Shown one piece after another: positions 26,704 to 35,121 of a stretch of DNA of 64,000 nt. Within the stretch, counting starts at the first letter, position 1. The number at the start of each line of letters is the position of its first letter. The notes below the pieces were generated by a model. It did no database searches. It saw only the letters and a list, made by a program, of their open reading frames with translations, and had not been told where the DNA came from. Both the position numbers and the translations under genes were made by a program. This DNA comes from Deltaproteobacteria bacterium HGW-Deltaproteobacteria-18 (GTDB taxonomy: Bacteria > Desulfobacterota > Desulfovibrionia > Desulfovibrionales > Desulfomicrobiaceae): contig PHBE01000001.1 of assembly GCA_002841885.1 (NCBI GenBank), forward strand, positions 248,001-312,000. Reading direction: 5' to 3'.

Positions 26704-27888
26704 TCAGCAAGCCCTTGTGAACTGTTTGCGCTGGTACAATACCCATGTCAGTGGCGCCGTGATAAGGACCAGCATCGCGCTCATGACGATGGATATCCCG
26801 TACGATCCTGTGGCGTCGGCAATAATGCCGCCCAGGGGCGGACCTATGAGCGCGGCCAGACCGTACCAGAGGAAACAAACGGGATATAGGCGGGGAAAAA
26901 GGTCAATCCCGAGTTGGTCGACGATCGAGGCGGCGTAGATGACAAAGCATCCGCCAAAGCCGATGCCCGTAAGCAGCACGGCGACCAGCACGAGGGCAGG
27001 AACGGACGGCAGCAAAAAGAGGAGCATGCTCAGCCCCAGAAATGCCTGGGAAAGAAAGATGGTCAGGTGCGATCCGAGCCGGTCGTGAACCTGCCCCCAG
27101 CCTATCCGACCCATGGCGTTACCGAGGGCAAAAACCGAGATGGCCAGAGTGGCGCTTGAGCTTTCAAGGCCCAGAGAAAGGGCGACGGGCTTGAGGTTGC
27201 CCACTACCAGCAGCCCTGCGAAGGTTCCGCAAAACATGCCAAGGCACAGGAGCAGGAAGTTGCGCGAAGTCAGCAATTTCCAGTTGAGAGCCGGCCGGCC
27301 GGCTTCCTTGTGGCCGGGGGTGAGGCTGTCCGCCTGTGGCTCACGCATAACGAGGGCGCTGCATAGTGCGATTGCGCCTGATCCGAGGCCGATAAAGCGA
27401 AACACGTGCATCACGTCCATGGCGCGGACTACAAGGAGATGCTCGGCCACGACGCTCAGAAAGATGGCCCCGGCTCCGAAGCCCGCGACCGATACTCCGG
27501 TCACGAGCCCCTTTTTGTCAGGAAACCACTTCATGGAGACTGTCAGGGGACAAATGTATCCGAATCCGATTCCGGCTCCGGTGACTACGCTGAGGCTCAA
27601 AAGCAGCATCGGGAAATTGCCCTGCGACAGCGACGCCATCAGATAGCCCGCGGAAAAGAGCACTGCGCCGATCGTAGCCGTGGCACGCACGCCCCGCCGC
27701 TGCAGAAAACGTCCTGCCGGAATCATGACGCAGGTAAAGACCGCGATGGTGGCCCCGAAGATGAAGCCGCACTGACTCGATGTTAAACCGTATTCGGTTG
27801 TCAGAAGCGGAACAAACTCGCTCCAGGCGTAAATGCCTCCAAGAATCATCTGGGTCAGACACCCTGCGCAAAGAACAACCCACTTCAT
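26704..27888 (-). CDS. MFS transporter, oxalate/formate antiporter (OFA) family
   Basis: 394 aa, twelve predicted membrane segments. OFA hallmarks: LGGIYAWSEFVPLLTTEYGL at the start, GAGIGFGYICPLTVSMKWFPD with DKKGLVTGVSVAGFGAGA, and NAMGRIGWGQVHDRLG in the second half. Members exchange oxalate/formate, lactate or related monocarboxylates; the substrate here cannot be told. Start overlaps the end of the upstream winged-helix regulator gene by 4 bp, so expression is coupled and the regulator probably controls its own unit. Confidence 0.85.
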   Translation of the reverse strand: MKWVVLCAGCLTQMILGGIYAWSEFVPLLTTEYGLTSSQCGFIFGATIAVFTCVMIPAGRFLQRRGVRATATIGAVLFSAGYLMASLSQGNFPMLLLSLSVVTGAGIGFGYICPLTVSMKWFPDKKGLVTGVSVAGFGAGAIFLSVVAEHLLVVRAMDVMHVFRFIGLGSGAIALCSALVMREPQADSLTPGHKEAGRPALNWKLLTSRNFLLLCLGMFCGTFAGLLVVGNLKPVALSLGLESSSATLAISVFALGNAMGRIGWGQVHDRLGSHLTIFLSQAFLGLSMLLFLLPSVPALVLVAVLLTGIGFGGCFVIYAASIVDQLGIDLFPRLYPVCFLWYGLAALIGPPLGGIIADATGSYGISIVMSAMLVLITAPLTWVLYQRKQFTRAC

Positions 27889-28193
27889 CTTGAAACTTCC
27901 GTAAAGCGTTCCAGAACTTCAAGGACGTCGCCAATGCAACAGCCGCTTTCCAGGGGATGGCGCAGGCGCTGGTCGCGAAGGATGGTATACCTGACCCGTC
28001 GGCCTTCGCGCGATCCGATCAGATAACCGGCAGCACGCAAGTCGGCAACGATATGCTGGACGGCACGCTCCGTGATGCCGACCTCGGTGGCAATGTCCTT
28101 CATGCGCACTCCCGGATCCCGGGACAGGCAGAACAGGACATGCGTATGATTGGTCAAAAACGTCCAGGAGGACGCCTGGGGGGGAGTGGTCAT
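27885..28193 (-). CDS. Winged-helix transcriptional regulator (MarR/ArsR-like)
   Basis: 102 aa. An N-terminal winged helix: HTHVLFCLSRDPGVRMKDIA followed by the recognition helix EVGITERAVQHIVADLRAAG and the wing YLIGSREGRRVRYTILR. No sensor domain, but two adjacent cysteines (SGCCIGDV) near the C-terminus could bind metal or respond to redox; that is a guess. It is the first gene of a unit with the OFA transporter. A perfect dyad lies about 64 bp upstream of its start and is a plausible operator. Confidence 0.8.
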   Translation of the reverse strand: MTTPPQASSWTFLTNHTHVLFCLSRDPGVRMKDIATEVGITERAVQHIVADLRAAGYLIGSREGRRVRYTILRDQRLRHPLESGCCIGDVLEVLERFTEVSR

Positions 28194-28256
28194 GAGAGTT
28201 TTCCGTGAGGTTTGTGTATGGGCTCAAGATTCGGGACAACATTTAAACGTTGCATA

Positions 28257-28280
28257 ATTCACGAAATATAATTCGTGAAT
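28257..28280. promoter_or_regulatory. Dyad-symmetric candidate operator
   Basis: ATTCACGAA (28257-28265) and TTCGTGAAT (28272-28280) form a perfect 9-bp inverted repeat with a 6-base AT spacer. It lies upstream of the minus-strand regulator gene and includes a TATATT-like -10 on that strand, as expected for autoregulation. It also lies upstream of the plus-strand riboswitch leader. Confidence 0.5.
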
Positions 28281-28488
28281 ACATGCTCGTTTTGCTCGGC
28301 ATATCCTGTCCTGTCAAGTTTGAATAAATCAACTCCAGACAACCAAAACCGGAATAACGGCGTTCTCTCAGGCCACTTTATCGGGACGAGTATCTTCCCG
28401 GCCCTGCTGTCTTTGCTGTTGACGAAATGTTGGCCGTGAAGAACGGAATAGCCATTGACGAATAGCCGCATAGAAAATAGATATCCGC

Positions 28489-28585
28489 CACAGAAGGGGA
28501 GTAACTCCCAGAGGCAAGGTCAACAATACTGGCGCGAAAGCGCTTGGCCCTGCCGTCGGAAACCACCGATGAGCCAGACCTTCAG
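28489..28585 (+). promoter_or_regulatory. Manganese riboswitch, yybP-ykoY class
   Basis: Matches the yybP-ykoY (Mn2+-sensing) consensus in order: AAGGGGAGTAA (28494-28504), GGTCAACAATACTGG (28518-28532), a GCGAAAGC apical hairpin (28533-28540), GGCCCTGCCG (28546-28555), a GAAA-containing loop, and TGAGCCAGACC (28570-28580). P1 forms from GAAGG (28493-28497) with CCTTC (28579-28583). The same CCTTC is part of the 5' arm of the terminator at 28576-28608, so aptamer closure and termination exclude each other: a transcriptional ON switch, as known for the class. Genes behind it: a small membrane protein and a CorC/HlyC-type protein. Confidence 0.88.
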
Positions 28586-28618
28586 CATGAAACACATGCT
28601 GAAGGTCTTTTTTTTTTT
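28576..28618 (+). terminator. Riboswitch expression-platform terminator
   Basis: Perfect 14-bp stem (28576-28589 with 28595-28608), loop AAACA, then an uninterrupted T tract to 28618. No gene on this strand ends nearby, and its 5' arm overlaps the aptamer's P1 strand, so it is a regulated terminator. Confidence 0.88.
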
Positions 28619-28684
28619 GCACCGCTCCGCGTGCCAAAACCCTGAACCACCTTGACGCCAAACGTTCACAGAGGAGACAATCAG

Positions 28685-29239
28685 ATGACCGAACCACGCC
28701 AAAAGCCTATTCAAAACCATTCCAGATCCAAGGCATCCAAACCAGGCAGTTGGGGGCGACGTATTCTCATGGCCCTGGCCTTGACCGGAATCATCGGAAC
28801 CGCTCTTGTCATCACCCTGACCGTACTTGCAGCGCGTTTCATCGGCGGCGCGGTCGACTATCTGCAATCCATGGACATGACGGCCCTGCAATCGCAACTT
28901 TCCGAGGCAGAACTGAAACTTGGCCAACACCAACAGGAAATCATCGAACCTCTTTTGGACAAGCTCAAAAGTGATCGACTGAGTCTCCCGCAGCGTGAGG
29001 AAATCGGGCGGACCATCATGGAAACTCTCAAACCGGAACAGCGCAAGCAAATCGAAGCGCTGAAAAACATCGAATCCGGCTGGCTTGACGAGATGATGGC
29101 ATCCTGGATGCTCAAATTGAAGGAATTGGGTGTACCCACAGGGCTGCCGGAGACAATTTTTCAGAAAAACTTGAACGTCACTCCCTCGAAAAGTGACCAT
29201 GTCAGACAAGATGTAAAAATCCACTTGTCAGGCAATTAA
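28685..29239 (+). CDS. Single-pass membrane protein of unknown function under the Mn riboswitch
   Basis: 184 aa. A basic N-terminal tail (residues 1-30) is followed by one membrane segment (ALALTGIIGTALVITLTVLA) and a mostly helical, charged C-terminal domain (about 60-165; MTALQSQLSEAELKLGQHQQ, LPQREEIGRTIMETLKPEQR). No known family recognised. Start at the ATG at 28685 behind GAGGAG; the frame is open to 28652. It is the first gene after the riboswitch terminator, so its expression should rise with Mn2+. Possibly a partner or regulator of the CorC-type protein downstream. Confidence 0.75.
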   Translation: MTEPRQKPIQNHSRSKASKPGSWGRRILMALALTGIIGTALVITLTVLAARFIGGAVDYLQSMDMTALQSQLSEAELKLGQHQQEIIEPLLDKLKSDRLSLPQREEIGRTIMETLKPEQRKQIEALKNIESGWLDEMMASWMLKLKELGVPTGLPETIFQKNLNVTPSKSDHVRQDVKIHLSGN

Positions 29240-29240
29240 A

Positions 29241-29510
29241 ATGATACAGGCAGGTCTTTTGATTTGTGGAGTAAAAATCATTGGTGCTGAATTGATTTTT
29301 CATGCGGATGCATCGGCTGTCTTGGGGCACTTGCATTTTTATGATATTGTCACTGAATATATATCTATGCGGCCAGCCCATCTAAAAAATATCTTCAAGA
29401 ATCGGACTTGGGAGCCGATTTTGGATTACGGACGTGCCCAGCTTTCGCTAAGACGGCGGTCTGTATCATCGAATGCAGATCTCCACTTGCCGGGCCAGGA
29501 CACCAAATAA
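29241..29510 (+). CDS. Doubtful small ORF between two riboswitch-controlled genes
   Basis: 89 codons filling the gap exactly between the preceding stop and the CorC-type gene, starting 1 bp after the stop. No ribosome binding site and no recognised family; the N-terminus is mildly hydrophobic. The close tiling is the only argument in favour. Confidence 0.2.
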   Translation: MIQAGLLICGVKIIGAELIFHADASAVLGHLHFYDIVTEYISMRPAHLKNIFKNRTWEPILDYGRAQLSLRRRSVSSNADLHLPGQDTK

Positions 29511-29526
29511 CTTCAGGAGAAAATGA

Positions 29527-30819
29527 ATGGATATCGCACTATTAGCAGCCCTCATCATACTCAACGGCATGTTCGCCATGTCTGAGATAGCCCTTGTGAC
29601 AGCACGAAAAAGCAGGCTTCAGCGACTTGTTGAAGACGGTGACGAATCCGCTGCTGTCGCCATGCGCCTGGGGGAAGATCCAACGCAGTTCCTGTCCACT
29701 GTCCAAATCGGAATCACCGCCATCGGCATCATGAACGGCATAGTCGGCGAATCTGCGCTGGCTGGTCCTCTTGCCGCCCTGCTCAACCAGTTTGGTCTTG
29801 ACGAACAAACCAGTTCGATAACTGCAACCACTCTTGTCGTAGTTGTAATCACATATTTTTCCATTGTTGTCGGCGAATTGGTGCCGAAAAGAATTGGCCA
29901 GTTCCATGCGGAGGACATCGCAACCTTCATGGCCAAACCTATCTCGGCACTGGCCACTGTGTCGCGCCCGTTTGTCCTCCTGCTCTCCGTTTCAACTGAC
30001 GGACTGTTACGACTCCTTGGAAAAAAGGAACTGAACAGCGCCAACCTTACTGAAGAAGATATTCACTCCATGCTGGCTGAAGGCTCGCAAGCAGGGCTGA
30101 TCGAGAAGCAGGAACACGAGATAATGCGTAATGTATTCCGGCTTGACGATCGTCAAATCGCCTCGCTGATGACTCCCCGCAGCGAAATTGTTTATCTGAA
30201 CATAGACGTACCTCTGGAAGACAGCCTGGAAAAACTGATGAATTCCGACCATTCCAGATATCCTGTTTGTCATGGCGGATTGCACGACACTCTTGGTATC
30301 ATCACTGCAAAAAGGCTGCTCAAGCAACGCATAAAAGGCGAATCAGGCAACATCGAGGATTATCTCCAGCCCGCCATTTTTGTACCGGAAACCCTTACAG
30401 GAATGAAATTGCTTGAACAGTTCCGAGAGTCGGGCGTGCAAATGGTTTTTGTCATAGACGAATACGGGGAAATACTTGGCCTCGTCACACTCCAGGATGT
30501 TCTTGAAGCTCTTGCAGGAGAATTCAGACCGCGCGATCCCGAGGACGTCTGGAGCGTTCAGCGTGAAGACGGATCATGGCTTCTCGATGGTCTGATACCA
30601 ATTCCGGAACTCAAGGATCGACTGAACCTCAAATCAGTACCCGAAGAGCACAAAGGAAGATACAACACCCTCAGCGGCATGATGATGTGGCTGATTGGCA
30701 GCGTTCCCCGCACGTGTGACGTCGCCGAGTGGGAGGACTGGAGACTTGAAGTCATCGATCTCGATGGAAACCGGGTCGACAAGGTTCTGGCCAGCAGGAT
30801 GAAGGATCCGGAGAGTTAA
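29527..30819 (+). CDS. CorC/HlyC-type (CNNM/DUF21-CBS) membrane protein
   Basis: 430 aa. DUF21 transmembrane domain (about 1-190; LNGMFAMSEIALVTARKSRL, VVVVITYFSIVVGELVPKRIG), a CBS pair (about 205-335; MTPRSEIVYLNIDVPLEDSL, MVFVIDEYGEILGLVTLQDV) and a C-terminal CorC_HlyC domain (about 350-430; DGSWLLDGLIPIPELKDRLN). Bacterial relatives are linked to Mg2+ and other divalent-cation export; the older name is hemolysin. AGGAG lies about 7 bases before the ATG. Its position behind a Mn2+ riboswitch suggests manganese export or tolerance here. Confidence 0.88.
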   Translation: MDIALLAALIILNGMFAMSEIALVTARKSRLQRLVEDGDESAAVAMRLGEDPTQFLSTVQIGITAIGIMNGIVGESALAGPLAALLNQFGLDEQTSSITATTLVVVVITYFSIVVGELVPKRIGQFHAEDIATFMAKPISALATVSRPFVLLLSVSTDGLLRLLGKKELNSANLTEEDIHSMLAEGSQAGLIEKQEHEIMRNVFRLDDRQIASLMTPRSEIVYLNIDVPLEDSLEKLMNSDHSRYPVCHGGLHDTLGIITAKRLLKQRIKGESGNIEDYLQPAIFVPETLTGMKLLEQFRESGVQMVFVIDEYGEILGLVTLQDVLEALAGEFRPRDPEDVWSVQREDGSWLLDGLIPIPELKDRLNLKSVPEEHKGRYNTLSGMMMWLIGSVPRTCDVAEWEDWRLEVIDLDGNRVDKVLASRMKDPES

Positions 30820-31022
30820 TTGAAATCTGGATCAACATCGAACAACTGCGGTAATCCTCAACCGTCATAATGGACCAAGGTCAGCACGGGTGAAGCGAAA
30901 AGGCTGCAAGTCATGTATCATGCAATTCAAATAGCTGATCAGCACGCAAGTAGCTACGAAAACGATACATGTTCGCCCGAGGCAAAATGTCTTACATCAA
31001 TTTCAAGGAGTTTTAATTCTAT

Positions 31023-31988
31023 ATGGCACTAGCTCTTATCGCCGTTATCTGTGGCCTTGTTCTTCTGGTGTGGAGCGCCGATCGTTTTGTCGAAGGCTCG
31101 GCCTCCAGCGCCCGACATTTCGGCATGCCGCCGCTTCTGATCGGCATGGTGATAGTCGGCTTCGGCACCTCCGCGCCCGAAATGGTGGTCTCGGCCCTGG
31201 CCGCCTTGCAGGGCAAGCCGGGAATTGCGCTTGGCAACGCCTACGGCTCGAACATCACCAACATCGCGCTGATCCTGGGTCTCACTGCGCTTATCAGCCC
31301 CATCGCCGTGCATTCGCGGGTTCTGCGCAAGGAGTTGCCCATTCTCGCGGCCGTGACCTTCATGGCGGCATGGCAGCTCTTCGATAGTGAAGTTACGCAG
31401 TTCGAAGCCGCGATGCTCCTTGCCGTGTTCGTCGGCCTGATGGCCTGGACGATATGGCAAGGGTTGCGGAACAAAGAGGATGCAATGGGAAGCGAGATGG
31501 AGCAGGAACTGGATGTCCACGCCATGCCTCTGCGACGAGCGATCTTCTGGATGCTGGCCGGGCTTGTGCTGCTCATCGTGAGCTCCCGCATCCTGGTTTG
31601 GGGAGCGGTTGAAATCGCCCACGGCTTTGGAGTCAGCGACCTGATCATCGGTCTGACCATAGTCGCAGTAGGCACCTCGCTCCCGGAACTGGCCTCTTCG
31701 ATCATTGCCGCCCGAAAAGGAGAGCATGACATTGCCCTTGGAAACATCCTGGGTTCCAACCTGTTCAACACCCTGGCGGTGGTGGGCATCGCCGGCATGA
31801 TCGGCCCCATGACCGTCGAGGCGGAGGTGTTCACCCGGGACATACTGGTCATGACCGCACTGACCCTGTTGCTGTTCGTCATCGGCTACGGCTTTCGGGG
31901 ACCGGGGCGCATCAATCGCGTCGAGGGAGCTTTGCTGCTGGCCTGCTACGCGGGCTACACGGCCTACCTGATCAGTACGGTTTTCTGA
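31023..31988 (+). CDS. CaCA-family Na+/Ca2+-type antiporter (YrbG-like)
   Basis: 321 aa, about ten membrane segments in two homologous halves. Each half has its alpha-repeat: VIVGFGTSAPEMVVSALAAL with GNAYGSNITNIALILG, and TIVAVGTSLPELASSIIAAR with GNILGSNLFNTLAVVG. These acidic and Asn residues form the cation sites. Substrate could be Ca2+ or Mn2+. AAGGAG lies 10 bases before the start. It is 203 bp after the CorC-type gene with no clear terminator between, so it may be part of the same regulated region. Confidence 0.88.
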   Translation: MALALIAVICGLVLLVWSADRFVEGSASSARHFGMPPLLIGMVIVGFGTSAPEMVVSALAALQGKPGIALGNAYGSNITNIALILGLTALISPIAVHSRVLRKELPILAAVTFMAAWQLFDSEVTQFEAAMLLAVFVGLMAWTIWQGLRNKEDAMGSEMEQELDVHAMPLRRAIFWMLAGLVLLIVSSRILVWGAVEIAHGFGVSDLIIGLTIVAVGTSLPELASSIIAARKGEHDIALGNILGSNLFNTLAVVGIAGMIGPMTVEAEVFTRDILVMTALTLLLFVIGYGFRGPGRINRVEGALLLACYAGYTAYLISTVF

Positions 31989-31999
31989 CAACAGTCATT

Positions 32000-32030
32000 G
32001 CCGACTTCCACCCCCTGCTTGGAAGTCGGC
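32000..32030 (+). terminator. Hairpin after the CaCA exchanger
   Basis: Perfect 11-bp stem GCCGACTTCCA (32000-32010) with TGGAAGTCGGC (32020-32030), 9-base loop, placed 12 bp after the exchanger stop codon and before the convergent ATPase gene. No T tract follows. Confidence 0.5.
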
Positions 32031-32215
32031 ACTGTGCACGAAAACCCGATACAATGCCGTTGCAAAACACAGTCTCGCATCGTCAATGATTATGAGCATG
32101 ATGAATGGCACGAATCAAATCGCTGGGCCTGAAACAGTGCGGCTTCATGTGCTTTTTCATTGGCATGTCAGACCACCTCGATTCAACCGGAACCAGAATC
32201 ACCGCGCAGGCTGCG

Positions 32216-34945
32216 TCAGGGAGCGCCATTGACCGCACCCCGCCGCCACCATTTCTCAAGGGAGATAACAGGTAGAACGCAAAATCCCGTCAGGATCGCC
32301 ACCAGCCAGGAACGCATGCCCAGTGCCACGGAGCCGAACAGGCTCTGCATGGGCGGCAGGTACATGAAGCAGAGGTGGAACAGCAGCAGAACGCCCGTAC
32401 TGACAAAGATGACGGGGTTGGAAAAGACGCCCTGGGCAAAGATGGACTCGCGCAGGGATCGGCAGTTGAGCAGGTAGAAGATCTGCGAGAACGTGACCAC
32501 GGTCACGCAGGTCGTCTGCGCCTCGGCCAGGGCGGCCGCGTGGACGGCTGCCGTGAGCGGCAGGTCGCCTATGATGCGGTAGTAATCCCAAAGGAAGAGC
32601 CCGCAGCCGCCGGCGGTCATGATCGTCGCGACAATGACAAGGCGGTAGAGGATGAACCACGAAAAGACCGGCTCATCCGGCGAGCGCGGCTGACGCTTCA
32701 TGGCGTTCGGTTCGAGGGGCTCGAAGGCCAGGGGCACCGAGAGGGTTATGCTGGCCACCAGGTTGATCCACAGAATCTGGATTGGCGACATGGCCATGAG
32801 CAGGACGCTCCTGCCGTCGACCGTGACCGTGGGGAAAAAGAACATGGCCACGCCCAGAATGGCGGCCAGGGCCAGGTTGGCAGGCAGAATGAAGGCCAGG
32901 GACTTGATCAGGTTGTCGTAGACCCGGCGCCCCTCCTCCACGGCCGCGGCAATGGAGGCGAAGTTGTCGTCCATGAGCACCACCTTGGCCGCCTCCTTGG
33001 AAACGGAGGTGCCGGTGATCCCCATGGCCACGCCGATGTCGGCCCGCTTCAGGGCCGGAGCGTCATTGACACCGTCGCCGGTCATGGCGACCACGTGTCC
33101 CATGGCCTGGAGCACTTCCACCAGGCGGAGCTTGTGCTCGGGGGCGACGCGGGCGAACACGTTGGTATTCCTGGCCGCATCCCGAAACTCTTCGTCGCTC
33201 AGCCCCTCCAGATCCCGGCCGCGCAGCGCCCTTGCCTCAGGCGCGAGCAGGCCCAGTTCCCGGCCGATGGCCTCGGCGGTCACGGGATGATCACCGGTGA
33301 TCATCTTTACGGTAATGCCGGCGCGGTGGCAGACGCGGATGGCGTCGATGGCTTCGCTGCGCGGCGGGTCGATCATGCCGGCCATGCCGACAAAGACGAA
33401 GCCGTCACGCTCTTCCCCTTCCTCCAGCCGATCCTCGGCCGCACCTTCCTTGCGGGCGAAAGCGATGAGCCGCATCCCCTGCCGGGCATATGTCTCGATG
33501 GCGTCGGCGACGCGCCCCCGACCCGCCTCGTCCAGGAGGCAGCGCTGCATGACCGTCTCGGGCGCGCCTTTCAGCAGAATCAGCGACTGGCCGTTCATGC
33601 GGTGCAGAGTGGCCATGAACTGGGTTTCCGACTCGAAGGGGATCACATCCAGACGCGGGAACTGCTCGCGCAGCCCCTCGGCGGCAAGGCCGCCCTTGCG
33701 GGCCGCCACCACCAGGGCCGCCTCGGTAGGGTCGCCGGTCGGGACCCAGACATGCCCGTCCTGACGTACGGAGGCATCATTGCACAGAACCGCCAGGGTC
33801 AGCATGTCCTTCAGACCCTGAGGCAGTTCCGCCAGATGCATGCCGTCATGCTCGATTTCGCCGACAGGGTTGTAGCCGACCCCGGAAAGGCGGTACCCGT
33901 GTCCATCCATCCAGGCCACCTGCACCGTCATTTCGTTGCGGGTCAGGGTGCCGGTCTTGTCGGAGCAGATGACCGAGGTGGCGCCCAGGGTCTCCACCGC
34001 CGGCAAATGCCGGACCACGGCGTGACGATTGGCCATGCGGCGGACGCCAATGGCCAGGGCGATGGTGATGACGGCCGGCAGGCCTTCGGGGATGGCCGCC
34101 ACCGCCAGGGCCACGGCGACCATCAGCGCATCGCCCAGGGAGGCGTTTTTGACGAGAACGCCGAAAGCGATGAAGATCGCCACGGCCACCACGACGGCAA
34201 CCGTAATGCCGGCGCTGACCTTGGCCAACTGCCGGGTCAGCGGCGTCTCCAGTTGCACCGTCTGACCGAGCATTTCATTGATGCGCCCCAGTTCGGTGGA
34301 ACTGCCTGTATGCACCACCACCCCCGTCGCCGTGCCCTGCATGACCATGGTACCGCTGTACGCCATGCACAGCCGATCCCCCAGGGGGGCATCCTCGGCG
34401 GCTGGCTCCGTGTGCTTGGCCGACGGCAGAGACTCGCCGGTCAAGGCCGCCTCCTCCACCAGAAAATTCTTGGTCCGGATCAGGCGCAGGTCCGCCGGCA
34501 CCCGGTCGCCGCTCTGCAGGGTCACCAGGTCGCCGGGAACCAGTTGCCGCGCAAGCACCGTCACAGGGGAACCCTCCCGCAGAACCGTCGTCGACTCGGG
34601 CACCATCGTCGCCAGTTCCTCGATGGCCTTGCCGGCCCGATACTCCTGGATGAAGCCGATGACTGAGTTTATGATGACCGCGCCGAAGACAACCGCCGCA
34701 TCCGTCGGCCGGTCCAGAAGCACGGCAATGCAGCCCGCGGCGATGAGCAGCCAGCCTATGGGGTTGTTCACCTGTCGCCAGAAGATGCGCCAGGGGCCCT
34801 CGCCGCCCTGTCGGGGCAGCTCGTTGGCGCCCACCGTCTTCAACCGGCGAGCCGCGTCCTCCCCGCCGAGGCCTGCGGGCGACGTTTCCAGGGCGGCCAG
34901 CACCGCTTCAGCCGAGCGCGCATGCCATGCCTGTTTCTCGAACAT
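32216..34945 (-). CDS. P-type cation-transporting ATPase (type II)
   Basis: 909 aa. N-terminal cation-ATPase domain, actuator motif LTGES, phosphorylation site SDKTGTLT, hinge MTGDGVNDAPALKRADIGVAMG, about ten membrane segments. M4 reads VAAIPEGLPAVITIALAIG, as in Ca2+/Mn2+ and Na+/K+-type pumps. M6 reads WINLVASITLSVPLAFEP, lacking the NxxTD of Ca2+ pumps, so the ion is uncertain. Located next to the CaCA exchanger and Mn-riboswitch genes but on the opposite strand with its own promoter. The DNA is G+C-rich relative to genes on its left. Confidence 0.88.
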   Translation of the reverse strand: MFEKQAWHARSAEAVLAALETSPAGLGGEDAARRLKTVGANELPRQGGEGPWRIFWRQVNNPIGWLLIAAGCIAVLLDRPTDAAVVFGAVIINSVIGFIQEYRAGKAIEELATMVPESTTVLREGSPVTVLARQLVPGDLVTLQSGDRVPADLRLIRTKNFLVEEAALTGESLPSAKHTEPAAEDAPLGDRLCMAYSGTMVMQGTATGVVVHTGSSTELGRINEMLGQTVQLETPLTRQLAKVSAGITVAVVVAVAIFIAFGVLVKNASLGDALMVAVALAVAAIPEGLPAVITIALAIGVRRMANRHAVVRHLPAVETLGATSVICSDKTGTLTRNEMTVQVAWMDGHGYRLSGVGYNPVGEIEHDGMHLAELPQGLKDMLTLAVLCNDASVRQDGHVWVPTGDPTEAALVVAARKGGLAAEGLREQFPRLDVIPFESETQFMATLHRMNGQSLILLKGAPETVMQRCLLDEAGRGRVADAIETYARQGMRLIAFARKEGAAEDRLEEGEERDGFVFVGMAGMIDPPRSEAIDAIRVCHRAGITVKMITGDHPVTAEAIGRELGLLAPEARALRGRDLEGLSDEEFRDAARNTNVFARVAPEHKLRLVEVLQAMGHVVAMTGDGVNDAPALKRADIGVAMGITGTSVSKEAAKVVLMDDNFASIAAAVEEGRRVYDNLIKSLAFILPANLALAAILGVAMFFFPTVTVDGRSVLLMAMSPIQILWINLVASITLSVPLAFEPLEPNAMKRQPRSPDEPVFSWFILYRLVIVATIMTAGGCGLFLWDYYRIIGDLPLTAAVHAAALAEAQTTCVTVVTFSQIFYLLNCRSLRESIFAQGVFSNPVIFVSTGVLLLFHLCFMYLPPMQSLFGSVALGMRSWLVAILTGFCVLPVISLEKWWRRGAVNGAP

Positions 34946-34991
34946 GATGGAAACTTCCTTGGTTATCTTGTTTTCGACCGGAACTTTTCGC

Positions 34992-35000
34992 GGGGGGGGG
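34992..35000. repeat. G9 homopolymer upstream of the P-type ATPase
   Basis: Nine consecutive G residues about 47 bp upstream of the ATPase start codon, in the leader/promoter region. Such tracts can vary in length by slippage. Confidence 0.6.
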
Positions 35001-35121
35001 CCTGACCAGGACGGTCAGCCGCAGTGCATGCCGTCTTGTCGCAGCAATGCCGTCCTCACCCGTAATCGCCGAGCCAAGGCCAGAGGGCTGAAAGGTATCA
35101 ACCCGGCAGCCCGCAGCGCCA

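Noticed and set aside
30820-31022. Second riboswitch before the CaCA exchanger
   Set aside because: The segment was read for yybP-ykoY and other conserved blocks and none was found; only a ribosome binding site is clear.
32101-32130. Sigma-54 promoter (TGGCACG at 32105)
   Set aside because: The GC-type -12 element at the needed spacing is missing, and no plus-strand gene lies downstream.
32375-34666. 763-codon plus-strand frame opposite the P-type ATPase
   Set aside because: Antisense shadow produced by high G+C; the minus strand carries all ATPase motifs.
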